A DNA stretch of 8,012 nt. Source: Eubacterium sp. Lineage in GTDB: Bacteria; Bacillota_A; Clostridia; Lachnospirales; Lachnospiraceae. The notes under the pieces are model-generated. The model was not told the DNA's origin. It saw only the letters and a program-made list of their open reading frames with translations, and made no database searches. Below are positions 1 through 6,439 of the stretch, in pieces. Location of the stretch: assembly GCA_024687845.1 (NCBI GenBank), contig JAILEL010000236.1, positions 1-8,012 of the forward strand, written 5' to 3'. The first letter of the stretch is position 1, and each line of letters opens with the position of its first letter. Position numbers and translations under genes: made by a program.

Positions 1-12
1 CAGGAGGTATCT
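1..12 (+). promoter_or_regulatory. Ribosome binding site of the glutamate-cysteine ligase gene
   Basis: AGGAGGT at 2-8 lies five bases before the ATG at 13. It is a near-perfect Shine-Dalgarno and fixes this start. The promoter is outside the window, so it is unknown whether further genes precede the ligase in an operon. Confidence 0.85.
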
Positions 13-1269
13 ATGAGTTTTATAAAAGACATTTCCGATTATATAAGATCAGGTGAAGCAGATGATCAGAATCTGGGACTTGAAGTAGAGCATTTTATAA
101 TAAATGATGAAGGTATACAGATAGGATTCCATGAGATTTCCAACCTTATTGACCGTGTTGGAAAATCCATAGGAGCAGATATAATATATATGGACAGCTA
201 TCCTGTTGGATATTATACAGGAGAGTATTCCACAAGTCTTGAACCAGCGTGTCAGTTTGAGATAAGTATTAATCCATATTCCGATATAGATACAATTAAG
301 AATATATATAATGAATTCAGATCTCTTTGGGAACCAATCTTTAAAGAGAGAGGATATCATTTTGAAACAAAGGGGAACCTTCCACTTGTTGAGCTTGGAA
401 AGATTACTCCAGATGATATTCCACTTTCGCCTAAGAAAAGATATAAATATATGGATGAATATTTTAAGAGAAGTGGTAAATATGGAAAATATATGATGCG
501 TGCTTCTGCATCTGCTCAGGTTTCCATTGATTATAAGTCAGAAGAGGATATGGTCAGAAAGTTAAATGTTCTTCAGAAGATTTCTCCGATTCTTATGATT
601 TTGATGGAAAACAAGTATGATATGAATTCGACTCTTTCAGGATTGGAGGATAAACCACATCTTTTCAGAATCCAGGAGTGGGATGATCTGGATCCTGAAA
701 GAACAGGTTTTGTACCTCATTCTTTTGATAAAGATTTTGGTTATGACAAAATGGCAGATGTAATATATCATACTCCACTGATACTTCTTACTGATAATGG
801 AGAAACTGTGAATGTAGGGCATCAGTGTGCAGAGGAGCTTGTGGAGAATCATATCATCTATACAGATGATCTGGAAGAGGATAGAAAGAAGAAACTGATA
901 GAGCACTTCATGTCTATGGGATTCTTCCATTTTAGAATTAAAAAATATATAGAAGTAAGGGTGGCTGATAGTGTTCCTATAGAAAAAGCTCTCGGATACG
1001 TTGCTCTGTTAAAGGGAATAGTCTATTCTGAAGATAGTCTGTCAGCTCTTGAAAAAGAATTAGCGAATATAGATAGTATATCTAAGCTTCAGAATGTAGT
1101 TGAAGAGATTGAAAGATATGGATTAGATGCTGTTATTTATGAAGGAAAAACAGCTAATTGGTGGATTGACCACATTATGAATATAGCCGCTAGATCCCTT
1201 ACGAAAAAGGATAAGGAGTATCTGAAAAATGTGCGAACTATTTGGAGTTACGGCAAACAGGCGTGTTAA
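13..1269 (+). CDS. Glutamate-cysteine ligase, plant/EgtA type (GCS2 family)
   Basis: Probable cytosolic ATP-dependent ligase joining the gamma-carboxyl of glutamate to cysteine to give gamma-glutamylcysteine. Visible family signatures are the N-terminal LGLEVEHF (residues 21-28, with metal/substrate glutamates E24 and E26), SLEPACQFEISINP (75-88), MRASASAQVSID (162-173), the EWDDLDPERTG segment (222-232) and YIEVRVAD (312-319). The length of 418 residues fits plant-type and actinobacterial EgtA enzymes and excludes the long GshF fusion. No glutathione synthetase is seen here, so the product may stay as gamma-glutamylcysteine or be used otherwise. The 3' end overlaps the next gene by 41 bases, which suggests translational coupling with the amidotransferase-like protein. 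The family call is firm. The exact substrate is inferred, since related GCS2 proteins can ligate other amines. Confidence 0.85.
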   Translation: MSFIKDISDYIRSGEADDQNLGLEVEHFIINDEGIQIGFHEISNLIDRVGKSIGADIIYMDSYPVGYYTGEYSTSLEPACQFEISINPYSDIDTIKNIYNEFRSLWEPIFKERGYHFETKGNLPLVELGKITPDDIPLSPKKRYKYMDEYFKRSGKYGKYMMRASASAQVSIDYKSEEDMVRKLNVLQKISPILMILMENKYDMNSTLSGLEDKPHLFRIQEWDDLDPERTGFVPHSFDKDFGYDKMADVIYHTPLILLTDNGETVNVGHQCAEELVENHIIYTDDLEEDRKKKLIEHFMSMGFFHFRIKKYIEVRVADSVPIEKALGYVALLKGIVYSEDSLSALEKELANIDSISKLQNVVEEIERYGLDAVIYEGKTANWWIDHIMNIAARSLTKKDKEYLKNVRTIWSYGKQAC

Positions 1270-2002
1270 GATAAATGATCTTCTGAAAATATTTTTTGGG
1301 CATAGTAATGAGCATCGAAATGGCTGGGGACTTGCATTTCTTGATGATAATTCTGTATCAATCGAGAAGGAACCAACCAGAGCCAGCGATAGTCTCTATC
1401 TTAAGAACAGACTCACTGGAAGGATAGAAACATCAAGGTGTATGGCTCATATTCGAAGAGCTACAGTAGGAGATGTATGCTTTAGCAATACGCATCCATT
1501 TACTAAGAGAGATGAAGCTGGTAGAACATGGGTTCTGGTTCATAATGGAACAATATTTGAATCTCCAATTCTTAGTGCCTATCAATACACGCAGGAAGGA
1601 ACTACAGATAGTGAAAGAATTCTGCTCTATATAGTAGATCAGATGAATAAACATTATATCAGTGAATTAAATGGATTTGACGCGAATGAGCGTATCCAGC
1701 TCATTGAGAAAATAATTCGAAGACTTGCACCGGAGAATAAACTGAATATCATGCTTTACGATGGTGACTATTTCTATGTTCACAAAAATGAGAGGGAGAC
1801 ATTATATAAAAGTGAAAGAAATGGGTCTGTAATCTTTTCAACCCATCCACTTCAGGATTCAGGCTGGGAAGAAGTGCCACAGAACCAGCTGCTTGTTTAT
1901 AAAGATGGGATACTGGTTCATACGGGGCAGAAGCATGATCATACATATGTACAAACAGAAGAAAAAACAAAACTATTATATCTAGGCTTTGCAGGGCTGT
2001 AA
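1229..2002 (+). CDS. Class II glutamine amidotransferase-like hydrolase (EgtC/YafJ type)
   Basis: Ntn-hydrolase with the catalytic cysteine directly after the start methionine (Met-Cys2), which is exposed when Met1 is removed. Conserved class II glutaminase blocks are NGWG (31-34), AHIRRATVG (73-81), NTHPF (87-91) and HNGTI (105-109, oxyanion-hole Asn-Gly). At 257 residues it has only the glutaminase domain and no synthase partner domain, as in YafJ and EgtC. EgtC removes a gamma-glutamyl group during ergothioneine synthesis. A start inside an EgtA-like ligase gene suggests this protein acts on a gamma-glutamyl compound made by the upstream enzyme, which is inference. The start at 1229 is supported by AAGGAG at 1213-1218 and by the need for Cys at position 2. 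No terminator was seen after the stop. Confidence 0.85.
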   Translation: MCELFGVTANRRVKINDLLKIFFGHSNEHRNGWGLAFLDDNSVSIEKEPTRASDSLYLKNRLTGRIETSRCMAHIRRATVGDVCFSNTHPFTKRDEAGRTWVLVHNGTIFESPILSAYQYTQEGTTDSERILLYIVDQMNKHYISELNGFDANERIQLIEKIIRRLAPENKLNIMLYDGDYFYVHKNERETLYKSERNGSVIFSTHPLQDSGWEEVPQNQLLVYKDGILVHTGQKHDHTYVQTEEKTKLLYLGFAGL

Positions 2003-2014
2003 GACGTTATATTA

Positions 2015-2043
2015 TTGACGTATTCTTGTGTATCATATATAAT
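2015..2043 (+). promoter_or_regulatory. Sigma-A-type promoter of the GGDEF-EAL gene
   Basis: TTGACG at 2015-2020 and a perfect TATAAT at 2038-2043 are separated by 17 bases, the ideal housekeeping spacing. Transcription should begin near 2050, which rules out the earliest possible TTG start at 2055 and leaves a leader of about 80 bases before the TTG at 2130. Confidence 0.75.
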
Positions 2044-2086
2044 ATGAAGGAAGGTTGCTTGTATTTTGGGGATACTTTGGGAGAAT

Positions 2087-2110
2087 GAAAAGCATTTTTT
2101 TATGCTTTTC
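2087..2110 (+). promoter_or_regulatory. Leader hairpin before the GGDEF-EAL gene
   Basis: GAAAAGCAT (2087-2095) and ATGCTTTTC (2102-2110) form a perfect 9-bp stem around a six-T loop. The hairpin sits in the transcribed leader just before the GAGGGGA Shine-Dalgarno (2114-2120). It is followed by AAAGAGG rather than a T-run, so it is not a standard terminator. It might protect the mRNA end or tune initiation, but no known riboswitch motif was recognised. Confidence 0.5.
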
Positions 2111-2129
2111 AAAGAGGGGATGTTGCTAC

Positions 2130-3875
2130 TTGAATACGAGCGAAAAGGGTTCTGCAAGAAAAATCAGATTCGATAAAACTCTGAGGGAAATAGCTATTCC
2201 CAAGGAAGTTCCTAAGAGCGCATTTGTGCTCATTCTTTTATTGTATTTTATTACATCAATTGTTGTTGTGAAAATATCCATGATGCAGGGAAATGTGTAT
2301 CTTTTTGGATATCCTATCCGCTTATCTGCATTTGCAGGAGTGTTAACTTCTCTTGCAAATATCTCTATTTTCATGCTTGTTTTCTTTTTCAAAAAAACAG
2401 GATTTGTTACAGCAATCGTTATCTTGTCATGTCAATTTCCGGCAATATTTTATAACATGATTATTCATCGTAATTTTTCATCACTTCCTGGTGTTTTTTC
2501 TAATATATTTACAATTGCTGCTGTTATCATTATCTATGTAAGCGGTGTCAAAGTAGGACAGGTCCAGGAAAGAGTTCGTAGGCAGGCTGTAACAGATATG
2601 CTGACAGGACTGCCAAATAGATTTGCATGCACTGAGCTTATGAATAGTCTTATTGATAGTGATGAAGAATTTGCTATTGTTTCAATAGATCTGAATAATT
2701 TTAAAAGCATAAATGATACGATGGGGCATAGCTTTGGAGATAAGTCTCTTATTGAAGTAGCAAGGCGCTGGAAGAAGCTTGTTGAATCTAATCAGCTGAG
2801 CACAAATAATTTCGTTGTCCGTTTTGGCGGGGATGAATATGCTCTGGTTATTCGTAGCTATAGCTCAGAAGATGAGATTATTGAAACAATAAGAAAGTTT
2901 GAAGAAGTACTTGAAGAGAAGATGACTATTGATGAATGTGACTATTATTTTACAGCTGCTTTCGGTTATGCCACATTCCCTGATGACGCAAATGCAGCAG
3001 ACACTCTGATTTCTTATGCTGATTCTGCTATGCATGAGATAAAACGTAGAAATAATAGTAATCATATACGGCGTTTTACACCGGAGCTTCTGGAATATGA
3101 GCAGACTATAGAAATGGAAAGAATTATCAGAAATGCTCTTGATAATGATAATATTTTTTATCTTCTTCAACCACAATATGACATCAACCATAAGCTTCGT
3201 GGTTTTGAAGCACTTGCAAGAATAAAGGATCCAGAACTGGGCTTGATAAGTCCAGACAGATTTATTCCAGTTGCTGAGAAAATAGGTCTGATTGATAAGA
3301 TAGATATGAATGTTTTCAAAAAGTCAGCAGCTTTTCTGGGACAGATTATTAAGGAAACAAATGCAGATATCACTCTTAGTATTAATATTTCGGTAAGACA
3401 TCTTATGAAGAATAATTTTATTGAAGAAATAAAAGATGTTCTTGAAATGTGTGATTTTCCAGCAGATCATCTAGAGATAGAAATAACGGAATCAATTATG
3501 ATAGATTCTGTTGATAAAGCACTTGAATGCATTAGAAGAGTAAAAGACATGGGAATGAAGATAGCTATCGATGATTTTGGAACAGGATATTCTTCACTCA
3601 GCTATCTGAACAAATTCCCTGCAGATCTGCTCAAGGTTGACAAGTCATTTATTGATAAGATGAACACTAATGAATCATCAAAGCAGTATGTAGCTATGAT
3701 AATTTCAATTGGTCATATAATGAATCTTGACGTTATATCTGAAGGCGTTGAGTCTCCTGACCAGATAGAAACACTTAAAGATATTGGCTGTGACTATATT
3801 CAGGGCTTTATCTGGGGAAAACCTGTTTCATCAGAAGAAGCTGAAGAAATAGTCAGAAAAAATATGAGTGAGTAG
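2130..3875 (+). CDS. Membrane-bound GGDEF-EAL cyclic-di-GMP synthase/phosphodiesterase
   Basis: Two-domain signalling protein that makes and/or breaks cyclic-di-GMP at the membrane. From the TTG start it has 581 residues: a cytosolic tail of 30, about four membrane spans (31-50, 66-88, 91-112, 121-141), a GGDEF domain opening with DMLTGLPNR (156-164) and carrying GGDEY (233-237), and an EAL domain. All EAL catalytic residues are visible: E360 of EAL, N419, E451, D481-D482 in DDFGTG, K502, EGVE at 538-541 and Q558, so phosphodiesterase activity is likely. The inhibitory RxxD site before GGDEY is replaced by STNN, so product inhibition is probably absent. TTG at 2130 was chosen because GAGGGGA at 2114-2120 precedes it and a hairpin covers the region upstream. 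Alternatives in frame are ATG at 2085 and TTG at 2055. The membrane part has no extracellular ligand domain that I recognise. Confidence 0.9.
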   Translation: MNTSEKGSARKIRFDKTLREIAIPKEVPKSAFVLILLLYFITSIVVVKISMMQGNVYLFGYPIRLSAFAGVLTSLANISIFMLVFFFKKTGFVTAIVILSCQFPAIFYNMIIHRNFSSLPGVFSNIFTIAAVIIIYVSGVKVGQVQERVRRQAVTDMLTGLPNRFACTELMNSLIDSDEEFAIVSIDLNNFKSINDTMGHSFGDKSLIEVARRWKKLVESNQLSTNNFVVRFGGDEYALVIRSYSSEDEIIETIRKFEEVLEEKMTIDECDYYFTAAFGYATFPDDANAADTLISYADSAMHEIKRRNNSNHIRRFTPELLEYEQTIEMERIIRNALDNDNIFYLLQPQYDINHKLRGFEALARIKDPELGLISPDRFIPVAEKIGLIDKIDMNVFKKSAAFLGQIIKETNADITLSINISVRHLMKNNFIEEIKDVLEMCDFPADHLEIEITESIMIDSVDKALECIRRVKDMGMKIAIDDFGTGYSSLSYLNKFPADLLKVDKSFIDKMNTNESSKQYVAMIISIGHIMNLDVISEGVESPDQIETLKDIGCDYIQGFIWGKPVSSEEAEEIVRKNMSE

Positions 3876-3883
3876 AACAATTA

Positions 3884-3920
3884 AAAATAAGTAAGACAAA
3901 TTGTTTGTCGTACTTATTTT
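3884..3920 (+). terminator. Hairpin terminator after the GGDEF-EAL gene, probably bidirectional
   Basis: Arms at 3884-3900 and 3904-3920 pair over 17 positions with one mismatch (3894 against 3910) around a TTG loop, eight bases after the stop at 3875. The arm ends AAAATAAG and CTTATTTT place A- and T-tracts on both strands, so it could also end leftward transcripts. The stop codon of the - strand GGDEF remnant (3914-3916) lies inside the right arm. Confidence 0.7.
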
Positions 3921-4060
3921 ACAACAATGTTCTTCCCACTCTTTTTTCCTATATAAAGTTTGTCATCAGCTTCCTGTATCCATTTGTCTATAGAAGTGAT
4001 ATTTTCTCTTTTGGCAAAGCCAATAGTTACAGAAATCTTTATTTTTTCTCCATCATATTT
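3914..4060 (-). pseudogene. Remnant of a GGDEF domain (C-terminal 48 codons)
   Basis: Reading leftward from 4060, one frame stays open for 48 codons to a TAA at 3914-3916. It contains KISVTIGFA followed by ADDKLYIGKKSGKN, the usual end of a diguanylate cyclase domain (the beta-strand with the S-x-G-x-A pattern, then the A-D-x-A/K-L-Y-x-x-K-x-x-G-x-N helix). A TAA stop at 4061-4063 in the same frame cuts off everything upstream, and no start codon or ribosome site fits, so this is a 5'-truncated relic. Its sequence differs from the matching part of the intact GGDEF-EAL gene (AAFGYATF and YADSAMHEIKRRNNSNH), so it comes from a different gene. The truncated end faces the repeat-terminus copy at 4095-4109. 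Confidence 0.75.
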
Positions 4061-4094
4061 TTAATTTATAGTAACAAGTTTTTTATAATGTAAC

Positions 4095-4109
4095 TATTCA
4101 CGTTTAACT
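4095..4109 (+). repeat. Copy of the left terminus of the 3' multi-hairpin element
   Basis: This 15-base stretch matches 7679-7693, the left end of the structured element, at 14 of 15 positions (one G-to-T change at 4103). The two bases before it, AC at 4093-4094, also match the element's right end read in reverse. No matching right end was seen within this intergenic stretch. It may be a solo remnant left by loss of an element, or a shared protein-binding word. Confidence 0.5.
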
Positions 4110-4131
4110 TTAAAATATCTCAAAAAAAGAC

Positions 4132-4159
4132 TTGACTTTTAATATAGATTGTGTAAAAT
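4132..4159 (+). promoter_or_regulatory. Promoter of the ohrR-like redox operon
   Basis: TTGACT at 4132-4137 and TAAAAT at 4154-4159 are 16 bases apart, giving a start near 4166 and a leader of about 30 bases to the ATG at 4196. It is the only clear promoter seen before the four genes that follow. The -10 box overlaps the left half of an inverted repeat. Confidence 0.65.
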
Positions 4160-4173
4160 TAAATTGTACACAA
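4149..4173. promoter_or_regulatory. Probable operator of the MarR/OhrR-type regulator
   Basis: TTGTGTA at 4149-4155 and TACACAA at 4167-4173 form a perfect 7-bp inverted repeat with half-site centres 18 bases apart. It covers the -10 box and the likely transcription start directly before a MarR-family gene. MarR/OhrR dimers usually bind such AT-rich inverted repeats and repress their own operon, so oxidation of the regulator should induce the operon. The binding is inferred from position and symmetry. Confidence 0.6.
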
Positions 4174-4195
4174 CTTATATAGAAAGGGACAGATA

Positions 4196-4642
4196 ATGAG
4201 TAAATACGATTGTTTAAAACTGGAGAATCAGTTATGTTTTCCATTATATGCATGTTCTAAGGCGATAATAAGACACTATAAGCCCTTCCTGGATAAATAT
4301 GATCTTACATATACGCAGTATATAACTATGCTGGCTATGTGGGAATTGAAGAAATCAAGTGTTAAGGAGCTGGGAGAACATTTATATCTGGATTCCGGAA
4401 CTCTTACACCAGTTATAAACAAGCTTGAGAAAAAAGGGTATATCAGCAAACATCGAAGTCAAGATGATGCAAGAGGCGTTCTGGTTGAGATTACAGATGA
4501 AGGAAAGAAACTCAGAGAAGAGATTGTTAATGTTCCTTCAATGATGGGGGGGTGTGTTAATCTGAGTGAACAGGATTCAAAGGACCTGTACAGGATTCTG
4601 TATACAATCCTGGGACGTTTTGATGAACTTGATTCTCAGTAG
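4196..4642 (+). CDS. MarR-family redox-sensing repressor, OhrR type
   Basis: 148-residue winged-helix repressor. The N-terminus, ENQLCFPLYACS then YKPFLDKYDLTYTQY, follows Bacillus subtilis OhrR closely: C14 takes the place of the peroxide-reactive Cys15, and Y28 and Y39 the place of the two tyrosines that hydrogen-bond the thiolate. The DNA-binding helix (about 65-80) and the wing (about 84-99, with DDARG) follow. Further cysteines are C6, C20 and C120. C120 lies near the position of the resolving cysteine of two-Cys OhrR proteins such as the Xanthomonas one, so it could form an intersubunit disulfide. It heads a cluster with Memo-AMMECR1, thioredoxin and thioredoxin reductase. No ohr peroxidase gene is present in the window. 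AGAAAGGGA at 4180-4188 serves as ribosome site. Confidence 0.85.
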   Translation: MSKYDCLKLENQLCFPLYACSKAIIRHYKPFLDKYDLTYTQYITMLAMWELKKSSVKELGEHLYLDSGTLTPVINKLEKKGYISKHRSQDDARGVLVEITDEGKKLREEIVNVPSMMGGCVNLSEQDSKDLYRILYTILGRFDELDSQ

Positions 4643-4665
4643 AAGATAGGGGAGGTAAAGTTTTT

Positions 4666-6063
4666 ATGGGGTTAGTAGCAGGATTTATGGTGCCTCATCC
4701 GCCGATGATCATTCCTGATGTTGGCAGGGGCAGTGAGTCTAAGATACAGGAGACGATTGATTCATATGAGAAGGTGGCTAAGGAAATCGCGGCTATTGAG
4801 CCTGATACGATTATTATAACAAGTCCACATTCTACAATGTATTCAAATTATTTCCATATATCACCAGGCAAGGAAGCCAAAGGCGATTTTGGAGATTTCA
4901 GGGCATCGGGTGTTAAGTTTGAAGAAGAGTATGATTTTGAACTTGTGAATCAAATCGAAGAGAAAACATTTGATGACGGCTTTCCAGCAGGCTTTGAAGG
5001 AGAACGAGAAAAAAAGCTGGATCATGGAACAATGGTGCCTCTCTATTTTATTCGCAAATTCTATAAGGGAGGAAGGATAGTAAGAATTGGACTATCGGGA
5101 CTATCCCTTGTGGATCATTATCAACTGGGAATTTATATTAGAGATGCTGTGAATGAAATGGGGAGAAAGGCTGTATTTGTAGCCAGCGGTGATCTGTCGC
5201 ATAAGCTTCAGGACTATGGACCATATGGTTTTGCAAAGGAAGGTCCGGAATATGACAAAAGGATAATGGATGTAAGTGGCAGGGCGGCATTTGATGAAAT
5301 GCTTGAGTTCGATGAGGATTTCTGCGATAAGGCTGCTGAATGCGGACATAGATCATTTGTAATTATGGCAGGTGCATTTGATGGACTGAATGTAGATGCA
5401 AATGTACTTTCGCATCAGGATGTTACAGGTGTTGGATATGGCATTGTTACTTTTTATCCGGGAACAGAGAATGAAAACAGATGTTTTCTTCAGAAGCAGC
5501 AGCTTAAGGTTGAGGAAAAATATACTCATTCAGATGGATATGTTCTTCTTGCAAGAGAGGTTATTGAACTATATATAAAAGAAAGAAGAAAGCTTAAAAT
5601 TCCAGATGATATTTCTGAGAATCTGATGGGCATGCTTCCAGAAGAAATGTTTAGCAGAAGAGCAGGTGCATTTGTTTCTATTCATAAGCATGGTTCACTT
5701 AGAGGATGCATCGGGACGATTGGTCCGGCAACGAACAGCCTTGCTCAGGAAATAATCAATAATGCAATAAGCGCATCAACCAGAGATCCGAGATTTGATC
5801 CAATCACTGAGGAAGAACTGAAGTGGCTCGAAATTAATGTGGATATACTTGGTGATGCTGAGGATATTGATTCAAAGGAACAACTGGATGTAAAACGCTA
5901 TGGGGTAATTGTAAGTTGTGGAAGGAGAAGAGGTCTGCTGCTTCCTGATCTGGAAGGTGTAGATGATGTTGACACACAGATATCTATAGCGATGAAAAAG
6001 GGTGGAATAAAGCCCGAGGATGATTATAAATTACAACGTTTTAAAGTTGTGAGACATTATTAA
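4666..6063 (+). CDS. Memo-AMMECR1 fusion (AmmeMemoRadiSam system proteins B and A)
   Basis: Fusion of two conserved families of uncertain function. Residues 1 to about 270 form a Memo/LigB-like domain related to class III extradiol dioxygenases, with candidate metal ligands in VPHPP (H11), SPHS (H55), LDHGT (H120), SGDLSH (D176, H179) and CGH (226-228). Residues about 285-465 are an AMMECR1 domain with the hallmark LRGCIG (345-350), RAGAFVSIHKHG (332-343) and ASTRDPRFDPIT (370-381). Bacterial AmmeMemoRadiSam loci normally add a radical SAM enzyme, but none is seen here. Instead thioredoxin follows after 31 bases. GGGGAGGT at 4649-4656 gives a strong start at ATG 4666, 23 bases after the regulator. 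Known Memo proteins bind iron or copper and are linked to redox balance. A redox-linked oxidase or repair role here is inference. Confidence 0.85.
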   Translation: MGLVAGFMVPHPPMIIPDVGRGSESKIQETIDSYEKVAKEIAAIEPDTIIITSPHSTMYSNYFHISPGKEAKGDFGDFRASGVKFEEEYDFELVNQIEEKTFDDGFPAGFEGEREKKLDHGTMVPLYFIRKFYKGGRIVRIGLSGLSLVDHYQLGIYIRDAVNEMGRKAVFVASGDLSHKLQDYGPYGFAKEGPEYDKRIMDVSGRAAFDEMLEFDEDFCDKAAECGHRSFVIMAGAFDGLNVDANVLSHQDVTGVGYGIVTFYPGTENENRCFLQKQQLKVEEKYTHSDGYVLLAREVIELYIKERRKLKIPDDISENLMGMLPEEMFSRRAGAFVSIHKHGSLRGCIGTIGPATNSLAQEIINNAISASTRDPRFDPITEEELKWLEINVDILGDAEDIDSKEQLDVKRYGVIVSCGRRRGLLLPDLEGVDDVDTQISIAMKKGGIKPEDDYKLQRFKVVRHY

Positions 6064-6094
6064 AAAAATATATAAATGAAAAGGAGAGATTGAT

Positions 6095-6406
6095 ATGGCA
6101 GTACAACATATTACAGAAGCAGAATTTGACGAGGTAGTTATTAAGAGTGATAAACCAGTTTTCGTAGATTTTTTTGCTACATGGTGTGGCCCTTGCAAAA
6201 TGATGGAGCCTATTATTCAGAAAGTATCTGATGAGAATGAAGGTGTTAAATTCGTAGCAGTAGACGTTGATGATGCAGAAAGACTTGCAATTGAGTATGG
6301 TATATCCAATATTCCTTGCATGATATTCTTTAAGAATGGCGACGAGGCAGATCGAATCGTAGGAAGAGTTTCAAAGCAGAATATCGTTGATGTGATTAGT
6401 AAATAG
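6095..6406 (+). CDS. trxA: Thioredoxin
   Basis: Small cytosolic dithiol protein that reduces protein disulfides and is recharged by the reductase encoded next. At 103 residues it has normal length. The active site WCGPC spans 30-34 (C31, C34), the buried acid is D25 (VDFFATWCGPC), and the cis-proline loop is at 72-75. That loop reads NIPC where most thioredoxins have IPT, which places a third cysteine (C75) next to cis-Pro74 and close to the active site. AAGGAGAG at 6081-6088 precedes the ATG. The gene lies 31 bases after Memo-AMMECR1 and 33 bases before trxB, with no terminator seen, so it is probably cotranscribed under the OhrR-type repressor. The identity is secure. The role of C75 is unknown. 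Confidence 0.95.
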   Translation: MAVQHITEAEFDEVVIKSDKPVFVDFFATWCGPCKMMEPIIQKVSDENEGVKFVAVDVDDAERLAIEYGISNIPCMIFFKNGDEADRIVGRVSKQNIVDVISK

Positions 6407-6439
6407 TAGTATCGCAATAGTGGATGAATGAGGTGTTAT

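Noticed and set aside
13..2002. An ergothioneine biosynthesis operon
   Set aside because: Only EgtA- and EgtC-like proteins are present. The sulfoxide-forming EgtB, the methyltransferase EgtD and the lyase EgtE are missing from the window.
2055..2129. TTG at 2055 or ATG at 2085 as the start of the GGDEF-EAL gene
   Set aside because: The promoter places transcription start near 2050, so TTG 2055 would have no leader. ATG 2085 has its GGGAG only one or two bases away, and the next 24 bases form a hairpin. The TTG at 2130 fits better, though this is not proven.
2044..2129. A cyclic-di-GMP riboswitch in the leader of the GGDEF-EAL gene
   Set aside because: The conserved GEMM-type core could not be found. 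Only a simple AT-rich hairpin is present.
3905..4093. A + strand open frame of 62 codons in the intergenic region
   Set aside because: No ribosome site and a low-complexity hydrophobic product. It is the antisense of the GGDEF remnant read on the - strand and overlaps the terminator hairpin.
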